Positions 1 to 8,876 of a DNA stretch of 64,000 nt are shown piece after piece (within the stretch, counting starts at the first letter, position 1; every line of letters starts with the position of its first letter). Origin of the DNA: Candidatus Chlorohelix allophototropha (lineage in GTDB: Bacteria; Chloroflexota; Chloroflexia; Chloroheliales; Chloroheliaceae); assembly GCF_030389965.1 (NCBI RefSeq), contig NZ_CP128399.1:186001-250000 (forward strand). The letters run 5' to 3'. The notes beneath the pieces are model-generated. The model was not told where the DNA came from. It searched no databases and was given only the letters and a program-made list of their open reading frames with translations. Position numbers and translations under genes: made by a program.

Positions 1-58
1 CCATTTTATCTTGGCTATTACGGGTCGCGCCTTTTACCCAAACTGCTCCTCCAGCCAT
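1..58 (-). CDS. N-terminal fragment of an unidentified protein (runs off the window)
   Basis: An ATG at 58 on the minus strand is preceded by a good ribosome binding site (AAAGGAAG, about 7 bases upstream) and opens a frame that stays open to the window edge. It begins MAGGAVWVKGATRNSQDKM. Only 19 residues are visible, too few to name a family. It lies downstream of dnaX on the same strand and may be co-transcribed with it, since I see no terminator between them. Confidence 0.5.
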   Translation of the reverse strand, partial: MAGGAVWVKGATRNSQDKM

Positions 59-193
59 ATTATTTCTTCCTTTCCCAAAGTACGCAGAAAATGCCCGCGT
101 TTAATTGCTTTTTTTACGCTAGACTCTACTTAAATTATAGCCTAAAGGCTTTGAAATAACAGAGAAAGGTATGTTAATAATTCGGGAATGAAA

Positions 194-2020
194 CTAATCA
201 AAATCCTGTACAGTAGCGTTAAAGATTCGCGCTGCTGCACGTGAACGTTCGTCCAGCGGTGAGCTACCTTTCCCGGAATTTTTAGAATCTGTACGCGCAG
301 AACCACCCGCACTATTCGGGTTGGTACTTTCATCAGATACGCACTGGATATAAATTGTCTGACCCAATAGCTGACTATACTGCTCTTCTACAAAAATTCT
401 GGTCTTTTCCTGAGAAATTTTCTCACGATGGAACTGGTATTTGAAAGCTAGCATAATTTGCTTGCCTTGTACTCCTATTGGTTGCGCTTCGGTAAGTAAC
501 GCTTTTACGGTGACTTGTGCGCTACCGATTTTATCCAGCAATTGTCCCCATACTTGTGTTACTTCAGCAAGAGTCAGGTTTGCGCCATCTGTTGCTGCTG
601 GCGTAGAGGGCGTTTCTTGCTGGTTTACAGGCGCTAAGGGGCGTAGTGGGTTTATTACAGGCGGCTGTTTTTTCACCTGCGCTACTTCTGCTGGGTTTGC
701 TGCTTTGGCAATTGGTGGCTCATCCTCATCAATAGGGGACACTATGGCTGGTTCTTTTTGCACCGCGGCAATGGCAGGACGGTGCTGATTAATGACAGGC
801 GGTTCTCTATGCGCTACCGTCGGGGTAGGGGCAGCACGGTTAGGGACTTGGCGGGTTGTCGCTTGAGGTTGCACAACCGTTTCAGCCAACACTGCTTCCA
901 TAAGCGCAATTTCAAGCGGCAATTGGGTATAAGGTGATACCTTCAGGTTATAATCAACTCCGCTGAAAATTTTGAGTAAGGTAATTAATTCAGATAAATT
1001 TATCCGCTTTGCCTGTTCTTGCATCCGATCCAGTAGCTCGTGCGGTAAATCGAGTAATTCGCGCGCCGATGGGTTTGCCTTGAGTAGCATCATGCCGCGC
1101 AGGTGTTCTACCAATTCACGATTGAAACGCTTCAAATCAACACCACTTTGCACCAGATTGCTGATTTGCTCAAGCCCTGATGCAAGCCCACGTTCAAGCA
1201 ATGCCTCTACGAAATCGGGGACAGCCTCACTATTCATTACACCAAGCATTTGCTTGACAGTTTCGAGGGTGATATTCCCATCGCTGAAAACAATTAGCTG
1301 ATCAAGCAGGCTAAGAGCATCGCGCAGACTTCCGGTTGCCTGCCGCGCTACCAATTCGAGAGAAGCTTTTTCAGCCTGCACTTTTTCTTCGCTGCATACA
1401 AACCGAAGCCGTGCCACTATTTGTTCAAGGCTGATACGCTGGAAATCAAAGCGTTGACAGCGCGATAATACTGTTGTCGGGATATCTTGCGGGTCGGTAG
1501 TAGCAAGCACAAAGATGGCGTGCGGAGGCGGTTCTTCCAGAGTTTTGAGCAGCGCATTAAAAGCAGGTTCGGTCAACATATGTACTTCGTCAATTATATA
1601 GAATTTCTTGCGTAATGCGCTGGGTTGGAAATTTATTTTATCGCGTAAGTCGCGGATATCTTCAATACCCCGGTTACTGGCAGCATCAATCTCGATTAAA
1701 TCCATCGCTCGCCCCTCGCTGATGCTGCGGCAAGCTTCACATTTGTTACAAGGGCGTGCGTTGATTTCAGTTTCGAGGCAATTTATTGCTTTGGCTAATA
1801 GGCGTGCGGTGGAAGTTTTTCCGGTGCCTCTGGGACCACAGAAAAGATAGGCATGCCCGACTCTTCCGGTGGTAATGGCATTTTTCAGGGTGCGCGTAAC
1901 TGCATCTTGACCGACCAGTTCGCCAAAGGTTTGTGAGCGCCACTTGCGGTAGAGTGATTGGGAGCGACTTAGCTTGTCGGGAGTATCGTCACTCTCCATT
2001 GATTTCTTCACTATTGCCAT
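194..2020 (-). CDS. dnaX: DNA polymerase III subunit gamma/tau
   Basis: This is the ATPase of the replicative clamp loader. The 608 residues contain, in order, a Walker A motif (GPRGTGKT, 62-69), the clamp-loader zinc module (C81, C91, C94, C97), a Walker B region (IIDEVHML, 142-149) and the sensor-1 region with SRCQRF. A Pro/Ala-rich linker (about 385-480) leads to a C-terminal tau-like domain. Length and order are typical of bacterial DnaX. The ATG at 2020 has only a weak GGGG upstream; an alternative ATG at 1999 would remove seven residues. I see no obvious slippery heptamer that would force a separate gamma form. In many bacteria dnaX lies beside ybaB and recR, but here recR is about 53 kb away. 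Confidence 0.97.
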   Translation of the reverse strand: MAIVKKSMESDDTPDKLSRSQSLYRKWRSQTFGELVGQDAVTRTLKNAITTGRVGHAYLFCGPRGTGKTSTARLLAKAINCLETEINARPCNKCEACRSISEGRAMDLIEIDAASNRGIEDIRDLRDKINFQPSALRKKFYIIDEVHMLTEPAFNALLKTLEEPPPHAIFVLATTDPQDIPTTVLSRCQRFDFQRISLEQIVARLRFVCSEEKVQAEKASLELVARQATGSLRDALSLLDQLIVFSDGNITLETVKQMLGVMNSEAVPDFVEALLERGLASGLEQISNLVQSGVDLKRFNRELVEHLRGMMLLKANPSARELLDLPHELLDRMQEQAKRINLSELITLLKIFSGVDYNLKVSPYTQLPLEIALMEAVLAETVVQPQATTRQVPNRAAPTPTVAHREPPVINQHRPAIAAVQKEPAIVSPIDEDEPPIAKAANPAEVAQVKKQPPVINPLRPLAPVNQQETPSTPAATDGANLTLAEVTQVWGQLLDKIGSAQVTVKALLTEAQPIGVQGKQIMLAFKYQFHREKISQEKTRIFVEEQYSQLLGQTIYIQCVSDESTNPNSAGGSARTDSKNSGKGSSPLDERSRAAARIFNATVQDFD

Positions 2021-2113
2021 TTTAAAGTCTAATCCCCACTGTATGTTGGCATTTGGAAATTTCAGATGGGCATATTATAGACCATCAGGGGGATTCTGCA
2101 AAGCTGAACAGGC

Positions 2114-2470
2114 TCAGTGATAGCGTTTTAGTAAGTCCAATAACTCGCGTACCAGAAAAGGTTTGAGTAGAAAACCATCGGCTAAACCGGGATTTTTGAT
2201 AAGCTCAAGCTCAACTTCAGAGTAGGCAGACATTATTAATGCGACAATTTTCTGATTCTTGTTTTTTTCGCGATAACGTTTGATAAGCTCAATTCCATTG
2301 CCTTCGGGCATATCAAAGTCGGTAAGCAATATTTCAAATTTCTGAAAAGTAGCTTTATCTAAAGCATCACGAAAACCAGTAGCCTGTATCACCTCATAGC
2401 CGGCTTTTACTAGCACCTTTTCCATAGTTCTAACTAAGCCAGAATTATCATCCACAACCAGTATCTTCAT
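2114..2470 (-). CDS. Single-domain response regulator (CheY-like receiver)
   Basis: The 118 residues are one receiver domain and nothing else. The acidic pair is D7/D8 (VVDDN), the probable phospho-acceptor is D51 (TDFDMP), and the conserved switch residues S81 and K103 (LLKPF) are present. All catalytic positions of the family are therefore intact. There is no output domain, so it should act by protein-protein contact or as a phosphate shuttle. No histidine kinase is nearby, so the partner is unknown. It lies about 90 bases upstream of dnaX on the same strand but is probably functionally unrelated. Confidence 0.93.
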   Translation of the reverse strand: MKILVVDDNSGLVRTMEKVLVKAGYEVIQATGFRDALDKATFQKFEILLTDFDMPEGNGIELIKRYREKNKNQKIVALIMSAYSEVELELIKNPGLADGFLLKPFLVRELLDLLKRYH

Positions 2471-2712
2471 CAGATTTAAGGCTAGAGCGCTCCCAGACTT
2501 TTGAATTTTTAATGAATTACCTTTGTCACTTTTATATTTTAAATCAGTTGTACTTATTGTACTAATTAAATGGCTAATTTACCAATAAATAACAACTATA
2601 TTTACTTATTGTAATACTCAAAAATAGATTTGTCATGTTTAGGTAGCCCAAAGAGATTACTAATTCTACTATATATTGAGGATATTTTAATATAAACAGT
2701 CGCATTCAAAAT

Positions 2713-3246
2713 TTATTCATGGCAGATTTGATAATAACCGCAATTAAAACAGCGCTTTGTCATATCGTGACCAGGCTCAGGCAATTTACAACCGGGCGTT
2801 GCTGCGTATTTTTCTAATTCTCTCATTTCTGAAATGATTTCTAGCAATTCGGTTTGTAAGACGCTGTCCCACTCTATTCTGAAAGTTTGCTGGGCATAGC
2901 GTAAAATGCCGTAAGCTGGTTTTTTGTGCCAGTCTTCTTCCAATAATAGACAATATGCTGCCAGTTGGAGAATATCGCTGTAGTAAGGTTGGGGCGCAGT
3001 ACGTTTGGGTTTGACTTCGATCGGAATGAACCCCGTTCGGGTTTTGACGATGTAATCCGGTTTACCGGTAAGGTTGTGACGCGCACTATATAGGCTCTTT
3101 TCAACCCGTTCCCAGCCCTCGGTATCACTATAAACAATCCGATATTGAAATGGCAAACCGGTAGAATTTGCTGCATTCCTCGACCAACGCACAAATAACA
3201 AGCCCACTACAAGTAAAATAAGAGCAGTCGCAATAAGCCAAAGCAT
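2713..3246 (-). CDS. Membrane-anchored Cas4/RecB-like PD-(D/E)XK nuclease
   Basis: I place the start at the ATG at 3246, two bases after the upstream protease stop, giving 177 residues; a longer frame from 3384 would overlap the protease by 136 bases. Residues 2-20 form one hydrophobic helix. The rest has the Cas4/RecB-type nuclease pattern: D64 (KPDYI), E77-x-K79 (IEVK), the Q94-xxx-Y98 helix (QLAAY), and a C-terminal cluster C153, C166, C169, C175 suited to an iron-sulfur cluster. These residues predict a nuclease of the Cas4/Dna2/AddB type tethered to the inner membrane. No CRISPR array or cas gene is in the window, so a CRISPR role is not supported. The tight spacing suggests translational coupling to the Ste24-like protease. 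The nuclease fold assignment is fairly secure; the role is unknown. Confidence 0.8.
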   Translation of the reverse strand: MLWLIATALILLVVGLLFVRWSRNAANSTGLPFQYRIVYSDTEGWERVEKSLYSARHNLTGKPDYIVKTRTGFIPIEVKPKRTAPQPYYSDILQLAAYCLLLEEDWHKKPAYGILRYAQQTFRIEWDSVLQTELLEIISEMRELEKYAATPGCKLPEPGHDMTKRCFNCGYYQICHE

Positions 3247-3248
3247 AA

Positions 3249-4436
3249 TTAATTTGAACCTGATTCGCCTTGAGGATATCCTGAGTCGGGGTAAGGATTC
3301 AAGCCTTGCTTCCGGGCGTAATTTTCTCCTAGCCGCACTCTTTCCGAAATCGGTGGGTGGGTGTAAAAGAGCCAAATTGCCCAACCGGGTGGATTTACTT
3401 CCGCCAGATTCTGGTTAGCCAGTTTTTTCATGCATGTAATAAATGAGGCTACATTTTCAGTTATATCCAGTGCATAATAATCCGCTGCCTTTTCGCGGCT
3501 ACGGCTGTAGGCGTTAGTTATCGGATTTGTAAACAGACCAAACCCTGTCAGAACCAATGCCAGCAATGGGAAGGCTGCCACATCGCCAATCTCTCGGAAA
3601 CCAAAAGCGCCAAGCGTATTTTGTAGCAGCAAGTTTGCTATAAACAAACCTACCATGGTTATTATCGCATCGAAGAAAATTCCACGCCATATATCGCCAT
3701 GCACATGGTGTCCTAGCTCGTGCGCCATAACCACTTCGATTTCATCGGGGGTAAAATGTTGAGTGAGGGTATCACCAAGCACAATTCGGCGGGTATTGCC
3801 CACTCCGGTTACAAAAGCATTGGAGGCGCTGGTACGACGGCTAAAATCCATCGTATAAATGCCCTTGACTCTTGCCCCGGTTTTATCGGCGAGTCGCAGC
3901 ATACGTTCGCGCAATTCATCGTTTTCTAGCGGAATAAATTTATTAAATAAGGGCATTATAATTACAGGAGCAAGGTTTGACATTATTATCACAAAGAACA
4001 GGTAAAATATACCCCCTGCCAACCACCACCACTCCGGTAAGCTTCTCAAGCCCAGATACAGCAGCGAAATCAAAAATAACCCGATTATCCCTCCTATTAC
4101 TGCGCCCTTGAAAACATCAATGAGCCAACCCCCTAACGTTTGGTGGGAAAGCCCGTACTTTCGAGGTAAATATAAGCTGCTGTAAAGATTCAAGGGAAAA
4201 GTCAGGATGGCGTAAGCTCCGCCCATCAAAATCATATATAACAGAACAACCAACCACTGGTTATTATTCCAGCTTTCAATCAGCTTCCGTATTTCCAGCG
4301 AAAATCCGCTGAAAAGTACCAGTAACAACGCTGCCAGTCCTAACCCGCTATTAACAAAAAAGAGCGTTCGTCGCGTTGCGGCATACTTGCTTGCCTTGCG
4401 CTGACGATTCTCGCTCATTTCAGTAGATATGGTCAT
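3249..4436 (-). CDS. M48 family membrane metalloprotease, Ste24/CAAX-protease type
   Basis: A 395-residue integral membrane zinc protease. Hydrophobic segments lie near residues 25-45, 60-90, 110-130, 138-162 and 252-305. The zinc motif is H239-E240-L241-G242-H243, and the third ligand is E315 in the conserved NAYSRSREKAADYYA stretch that marks the Ste24 branch of M48. A C-terminal THPP (359-362) is also typical. Bacterial members act in membrane-protein quality control; no CAAX substrate pathway is implied. The gene is followed directly by the Cas4-like gene. The start ATG at 4436 is 19 bases downstream of the next gene upstream, so a three-gene minus-strand operon is possible. Confidence 0.93.
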   Translation of the reverse strand: MTISTEMSENRQRKASKYAATRRTLFFVNSGLGLAALLLVLFSGFSLEIRKLIESWNNNQWLVVLLYMILMGGAYAILTFPLNLYSSLYLPRKYGLSHQTLGGWLIDVFKGAVIGGIIGLFLISLLYLGLRSLPEWWWLAGGIFYLFFVIIMSNLAPVIIMPLFNKFIPLENDELRERMLRLADKTGARVKGIYTMDFSRRTSASNAFVTGVGNTRRIVLGDTLTQHFTPDEIEVVMAHELGHHVHGDIWRGIFFDAIITMVGLFIANLLLQNTLGAFGFREIGDVAAFPLLALVLTGFGLFTNPITNAYSRSREKAADYYALDITENVASFITCMKKLANQNLAEVNPPGWAIWLFYTHPPISERVRLGENYARKQGLNPYPDSGYPQGESGSN

Positions 4437-4455
4437 TTTGCAACCTGACTTTTAT

Positions 4456-5178
4456 CTAAAGTTTGGACACTTTTGAACTTTGATCACCCGCTTTGAGGGT
4501 ATTTGTCTGATTACCCGTGACTTTTGAATATAATTGTACCGCACTTGGTGGCGCTTTGTACCATTCTCCAGAACTGGTAACACCACCCTGCGGTGGCATA
4601 CCTTTGCCATCCCAATATACCCGCTCTTGTGGCTGGGGCGCTTTGCTTTTGTTGGGGTTTTTCTTTACATTTGTCGTGTAAATGAAATATCCGATGGTAA
4701 GAAAAGCGGTTACTACCAGAAAACAAATGCTCCATACTGTCGCCCAATCAAGATCATCCTGCTCCTGCGAGTGGTTTGCAATTCGCGCTAGGATTGTCCC
4801 TCCTTGAGAATCGTAGAGACTTAGTTTGAGAAGCCCATCATTGCTTTCAAACTCAGCTTCCGCGTAACAAGTCAGGCTTTTGCAATAGGCGTTAGCCACA
4901 TCGTATATTGGGGTTTGTACAATTGCTTTGACCGGATTGCTGTTGCTTGCGTCGGTAATGGTAAGTACATTAAAAGTGTCGGAGCCGAAATTCTCCTGAG
5001 ATATCAGAGTTACAGTACCTTTGACAAGGGTGTTTGCGGTGTTTTTAGCGTCAAGCGCATCAAAGAAAGTAAATGGGCCGATAATCAACAGCGCTACCCA
5101 CGCAATTAACCCTATTATGAGGAATATACAACCGGTGGAACTGCTTGTTTTGGGCTTGGTTTTTTTTGTGTTTGCCAT
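4456..5178 (-). CDS. Uncharacterised membrane protein with two transmembrane helices
   Basis: The chosen start is the ATG at 5178, which has AGGAAAG about 6 bases upstream; the open frame continues further 5' but that part has no ribosome site and looks non-coding. The 240 residues have a lysine-rich N-terminus, a helix at about 16-40, an extracytoplasmic domain of roughly 110 residues with two cysteines (near residues 104 and 109) that could form a disulfide, a second helix at about 157-176, and a Pro/Gly-rich cytoplasmic tail. I do not recognise a family. Probable first gene of the minus-strand unit with the M48 protease and the Cas4-like nuclease. Confidence 0.8.
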   Translation of the reverse strand: MANTKKTKPKTSSSTGCIFLIIGLIAWVALLIIGPFTFFDALDAKNTANTLVKGTVTLISQENFGSDTFNVLTITDASNSNPVKAIVQTPIYDVANAYCKSLTCYAEAEFESNDGLLKLSLYDSQGGTILARIANHSQEQDDLDWATVWSICFLVVTAFLTIGYFIYTTNVKKNPNKSKAPQPQERVYWDGKGMPPQGGVTSSGEWYKAPPSAVQLYSKVTGNQTNTLKAGDQSSKVSKL

Positions 5179-5286
5179 TTTTGCTTTCCTATCAGGTAAG
5201 GGTGCACTAACACTATTATAGCCTGTAAAAAGTAATACGCAACAAAAATTATAATGTAACAGAAAAAAATAAGAAGAAATTTGCGA

Positions 5287-5315
5287 TTGACAAGGTTCTA
5301 CGGCTAGCATATCAT
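5287..5315 (+). promoter_or_regulatory. Sigma-70-type promoter for the stress-protein fusion gene
   Basis: A perfect -35 hexamer TTGACA (5287-5292), a 17-base spacer and TATCAT (5310-5315, one mismatch) predict transcription starting near 5322, about 35 bases before the ATG at 5357. Confidence 0.75.
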
Positions 5316-5356
5316 TCAGACATGCGCCACTATAATTTCTACCATCAGGCTCACGG

Positions 5357-7249
5357 ATGTATAAGGTAATTGTACCGATTCTAAATCCAAATACGGCTGA
5401 GGATATGGTACATTTGGCTACCACACTTTCGGGTGTTTCTTCCGAGAAAACCGACCGTTTAAAAGTAACGGTACTTGGTGTGGTGGTTGTTCCGTCCGAT
5501 ACCCCTTTGAGTCAAGGTGCAAGCCTAGTCAAAGCTTACCGTACAATGCTGCGCTACATTCCCCCTGAAAATAATAATAAAGTGGAAGTGCGTACCGAGG
5601 TACGAGTCGCGCGTGAAGTTTGGCAAGGGATTGTGGAACAGGTACGCGAGGAAGGTGCGAACCTGTTGTTGTTGCACTGGAAAGGCGCTACCCAAACTCC
5701 GGGAGCAATCTACGGTTCTACCATCGATATGCTGATGCGCGACACACCCTGCGATATGGTGTTAGCACGCTTTAATGGCTTCAAGCCCGCTAAAAATATT
5801 TTGATACCTGTTCGGGGCAGTGGTTATAGCAGCCTAGCTTTAAAGTTAGCTTCCAACATTTCCGAAGTTTGGGGAACTAAGCTTACGGTTTTGCATAGCT
5901 TCTCACAACTTGTCCCCGGTACTGTCGAATCTGCGTCTGATTTGAGCGATTATTCTCCTGCTTATACTGATTCGTTTGGTTCGGAAAACACCTTTAATGC
6001 CTCTGAAATTTTAAGCGAATTGCCTCCCGGCGCGGGTTTATTAACCGTTCAGGGTGATCCTACTACCAGCATTTTACGTGAAGTTCCACATTATGACATG
6101 GTGGTGGTAGGGGCAAGCGGCGTAGAGGGAAAGCCTTCAGGTGAGAACGAGTCAATGGCTATCCGGTTATCCCGACGACTTGAAACTCCTTTACTGGTGG
6201 TTAAGGCTAACCGCCCGTTGACTGCAACTAAACCGGGTGCGCCGCATCGCGATGATGAGCGGTTGGCTGAAATCATTGACCAGTGGTTTGCTCAGAATAC
6301 CTTCCGCTATCGTGAGTTCCGCAGCATGAGCAGTCTTACTCTACTCAAAGCCAGTAATAATTTGAGTATTAGTCTCGTTTTCCCGGTCTATGGTAAAGTG
6401 CAACCGATGAATTTGGCGGAGAATATCCGGCGCGCTCGTTTTGCCTTGATGCGTGATTGTGCTTTGGTAGATGAAATTATTATTTCTGCTCCCGGCGCTT
6501 TGTTTGACCCTGATGAGCTTACTCTATTGGGTGCAGGCGAGGGCGAGGAAGTGATATATGTTCATTCCGATAGCCCCCACTCTCCAGAGCAGAGTAACGG
6601 ACCGGGGGAGGCGCTGTGGCACGCTATGCGTAAGGCGCGTGGTGATATTGTAGTATGGGCAGATCCAAGCGTAAGTGGGTTTGAGCCACGCCACATTTAT
6701 GGGCTGGTCGGTCCTTTGCTCACCTATACCAAATTTGTAATGTCCTGCGGTTTTTTCTCCGAAGAAGACGAAAACGATTTTCACCCGGTAATGGATGAAC
6801 TGGCAGAACTGAGTATCCGACCTTTACTGAGTGGCTTCTTTCCGCGCTTGTCCGGGGTGATAAATCCGCTCTGTTTGGTGGGTGCGGCACGCCGCGATAG
6901 TATTGAACGTTTGCCTTTCTTTACCGAGTCAGGCTTTATGCCGGGTCTGCTGATAGATGCTACGGCGCGAAATGGCTTAATGTCGTTGGTACAAGTAGAT
7001 TTAGGTGCGCCTGCCGCCAGTGTCTGTGCTGTAGCTCCACAGCGTACCAGTGCTGAAGTAATGGAAGTGTTATTGCGGCGAATAGAGGATCGCGCTCAGG
7101 TGCATTTATCCCAATATTTCAATTCTTCTTTAAAGGCGATACACCGGGAAAACGGGGCTTTTTTCCTGAAGGTAGTGCCTCAAAACTCCCCTGTACGAGA
7201 GTTGCCGCCTCCAATTTTCGCCCCCGGTTACTATCGCAACCAATTCTAA
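5357..7249 (+). CDS. Tandem universal stress protein fused to a degenerate GT81-like (GpgS-type) domain
   Basis: Residues 1-138 and 145-285 are two Usp-type Rossmann domains; the second keeps the VVVGASG-type nucleotide loop (249-255). Residues about 320-570 resemble glucosyl-3-phosphoglycerate synthase (family GT81): SLVFPVYG near the start, VDEIIIS, a GPGEALWHAM helix (415-424), ARGDIVVW, GLVGPLL, IRPLLSGFFPRLSG, the INPL stretch and the GLLIDATARNGL-QVDLG ending. In active GT81 enzymes the strand after GDIVV carries a metal-binding DxD; here it reads ADPS (435-438), so metal-dependent transfer is doubtful. I infer a stress sensor or regulator with a pseudo-glycosyltransferase module rather than an active synthase. 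Fold assignment is from motif reading only. It has its own promoter. Confidence 0.8.
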   Translation: MYKVIVPILNPNTAEDMVHLATTLSGVSSEKTDRLKVTVLGVVVVPSDTPLSQGASLVKAYRTMLRYIPPENNNKVEVRTEVRVAREVWQGIVEQVREEGANLLLLHWKGATQTPGAIYGSTIDMLMRDTPCDMVLARFNGFKPAKNILIPVRGSGYSSLALKLASNISEVWGTKLTVLHSFSQLVPGTVESASDLSDYSPAYTDSFGSENTFNASEILSELPPGAGLLTVQGDPTTSILREVPHYDMVVVGASGVEGKPSGENESMAIRLSRRLETPLLVVKANRPLTATKPGAPHRDDERLAEIIDQWFAQNTFRYREFRSMSSLTLLKASNNLSISLVFPVYGKVQPMNLAENIRRARFALMRDCALVDEIIISAPGALFDPDELTLLGAGEGEEVIYVHSDSPHSPEQSNGPGEALWHAMRKARGDIVVWADPSVSGFEPRHIYGLVGPLLTYTKFVMSCGFFSEEDENDFHPVMDELAELSIRPLLSGFFPRLSGVINPLCLVGAARRDSIERLPFFTESGFMPGLLIDATARNGLMSLVQVDLGAPAASVCAVAPQRTSAEVMEVLLRRIEDRAQVHLSQYFNSSLKAIHRENGAFFLKVVPQNSPVRELPPPIFAPGYYRNQF

Positions 7250-7263
7250 GCCCCTTTGGCGGG

Positions 7264-8601
7264 CTACTTTGTAAAACTTAAATAGGCGCTACGATATACT
7301 TCGAAAGCTTCTTGCAATTTGTATTTGCCTTTTAGTGCATCAGCATAGCGTTTAAGCACCCGGTGGTAAATTTCTATCTCACCACTTTCTTTAAGGACAT
7401 TAATTGCTTCTCTGTATTTTGCAAAGCCTTCTTCTTCTCGTCCAAGCGCTAAATATTCGTCCGCCAATTGTGCCAGAATTTGCCCAAAAATATGGTTTCT
7501 GGTAGTGTTTTGAACGCTTTGAATCGCCAGTTCCGCCTGCTCCAACGCTTTTTCATATTCCCTATTCAGGTGATAACAATAGGCTAGGTTTAATCTAGCG
7601 TTTATCATTGAGTCAGTATCTCTACAATATTTTGCTAACCCTATTGCTTTTAGTAGCGTTTCCAGAGCCTCTTCAATTTCGCCATCTTCCGCCTGCGCTC
7701 GTCCTACCATTGAACGCAAGATTACTACTGAATTCCATTCTTGGATTTGTTCGAATAGTTCTGCACTTCTCAGCAAATACAGTTTGGATAAAGCTGGATT
7801 ATTCAAACCCCGATAAGCCAACCCCAAGCCCCAGTAAATACCGGCGAGAGATTGATTATCCTCGTTTCGTTCTGCAAGGCTGGCTGCTTCTCGGTAATAT
7901 GTTACCGCCTGTTCGTTTTCGCTGAGTATATAGTTCTCGTTGCCAAGGTTGGCGTATATATACATTGTAAAACGGCGGTCGGTAATTTTGCCTTTGGAAA
8001 TCGCATCCAAACACTTAAGATGCTCTTCTCTCGCGCGCGGAAAATTCCCGGTTAAATAATAAACCTGCCCGATGTGATTGCGTACTCGCTCAAGCTCAAG
8101 TATTTGGTCTGCCTCATTAATAATCGGTTCTGCGCTACGTAGTTCGATTGCAATATTCAGATGTTCAAGCGCCGCCTGATAATTCTTGAGTTTTAGTTCT
8201 GTTTCGCCAAAAATTGAATGATAACGCGCCAGTAAATCAAGCGGGATTTGGTTGTTTTCAAGCTCTTTCAGAAAGGCAAGCGCGTTTTCAGGCTGGTTCA
8301 TTTGCAATACAATATGGGCGTTCATCAAGTGCATCTCGATTTTTTCACGAGATTTTCTACCGCTGAAATATTTGATTGTTTTCAGTTGTTTGTGCAGTTG
8401 CTCAAGATTAAGGTTCAGTTGCTCTGCTAAGAAATCTAGAAATTCCATTGAAGGCAGAACTCGCCCCTGTTCTACCTGGCTGAGATATGCTACTGAATAA
8501 TGCGGCGCTACCAGTTGATGTTGGGTTAATCCTCTATGTAACCGCGCCTCTCGAATTAATTGATGAATGCTTTCCCCACCGGGGTTTGCAGAATTAACCA
8601 T
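7264..8601 (-). CDS. XRE-family helix-turn-helix regulator with TPR repeats
   Basis: Residues about 12-66 form an XRE helix-turn-helix (RGLTQHQLV...YLSQVEQGR...PSMEFLDFLAEQL). The remaining roughly 370 residues are TPR-like helical pairs (for example LGNENYILSENEQAVTYYREA and LGLAYRGLNNPALSKLYLL). This architecture is common in Chloroflexota and resembles quorum-peptide or signal-binding regulators of the Rgg/PlcR style, where the TPR part binds a ligand. No candidate peptide gene is apparent next to it. It is convergent with the stress-protein fusion and divergent from the alpha-mannosidase, which it could regulate. Confidence 0.9.
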   Translation of the reverse strand: MVNSANPGGESIHQLIREARLHRGLTQHQLVAPHYSVAYLSQVEQGRVLPSMEFLDFLAEQLNLNLEQLHKQLKTIKYFSGRKSREKIEMHLMNAHIVLQMNQPENALAFLKELENNQIPLDLLARYHSIFGETELKLKNYQAALEHLNIAIELRSAEPIINEADQILELERVRNHIGQVYYLTGNFPRAREEHLKCLDAISKGKITDRRFTMYIYANLGNENYILSENEQAVTYYREAASLAERNEDNQSLAGIYWGLGLAYRGLNNPALSKLYLLRSAELFEQIQEWNSVVILRSMVGRAQAEDGEIEEALETLLKAIGLAKYCRDTDSMINARLNLAYCYHLNREYEKALEQAELAIQSVQNTTRNHIFGQILAQLADEYLALGREEEGFAKYREAINVLKESGEIEIYHRVLKRYADALKGKYKLQEAFEVYRSAYLSFTK

Positions 8602-8820
8602 TTAAAATCCGTAATGAGTATAATGATACAACTAACAATAATCACCCTATGTCTAGACTTATAAAGAATTATATGTAAATCTACACAATCTGCAAATACT
8701 GTATAACGCCTTTCCAAGTTTGGCTGTAGCTTGAGCTATGACAAAACGGTCAAATTGTATTAAGTGAAAGCGCGCGCCTTTTTTCCAATCCGGTTTAATG
8801 CAAACCTTTCGCTCATCCCT

Positions 8821-8826
8821 TATAAT
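8821..8826 (+). promoter_or_regulatory. Consensus -10 hexamer ahead of the alpha-mannosidase gene
   Basis: A perfect TATAAT lies at 8821-8826. No good -35 is found at the matching distance (ATGCAA at 8798-8803), so an activator may be needed. Transcription from here would begin near 8833, which supports the downstream ATG (8877) as start. Confidence 0.4.
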
Positions 8827-8876
8827 GAATCTTAATTATGATCTTTTTTGTTAATGCTAGAAAAGAGAAAACAGTT

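Noticed and set aside
1-58. Naming the partial minus-strand gene as YebC-like or YbaB-like
   Set aside because: MAGGAVW shares only a few residues with YebC starts, and it does not match YbaB. Nineteen residues are not enough.
441-788. 115-codon open frame on the plus strand opposite dnaX
   Set aside because: It is the antisense shadow of the dnaX C-terminal linker. It has no ribosome site and no recognisable composition.
2713-4436. CRISPR-Cas locus around the Cas4-like gene
   Set aside because: No regularly spaced repeats and no other cas gene in the window. The nuclease is better treated as a standalone protein.
4456-5424. 322-residue version of the two-helix membrane protein
   Set aside because: The extra 82 residues have no ribosome site, are unlike a protein N-terminus and overlap the stress-gene promoter and start. 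The ATG at 5178 has a good ribosome site.
7249-7265. Short hairpin between the two convergent genes near 7.25 kb as a terminator
   Set aside because: The stem is only five bases with no T-run, too weak to call.
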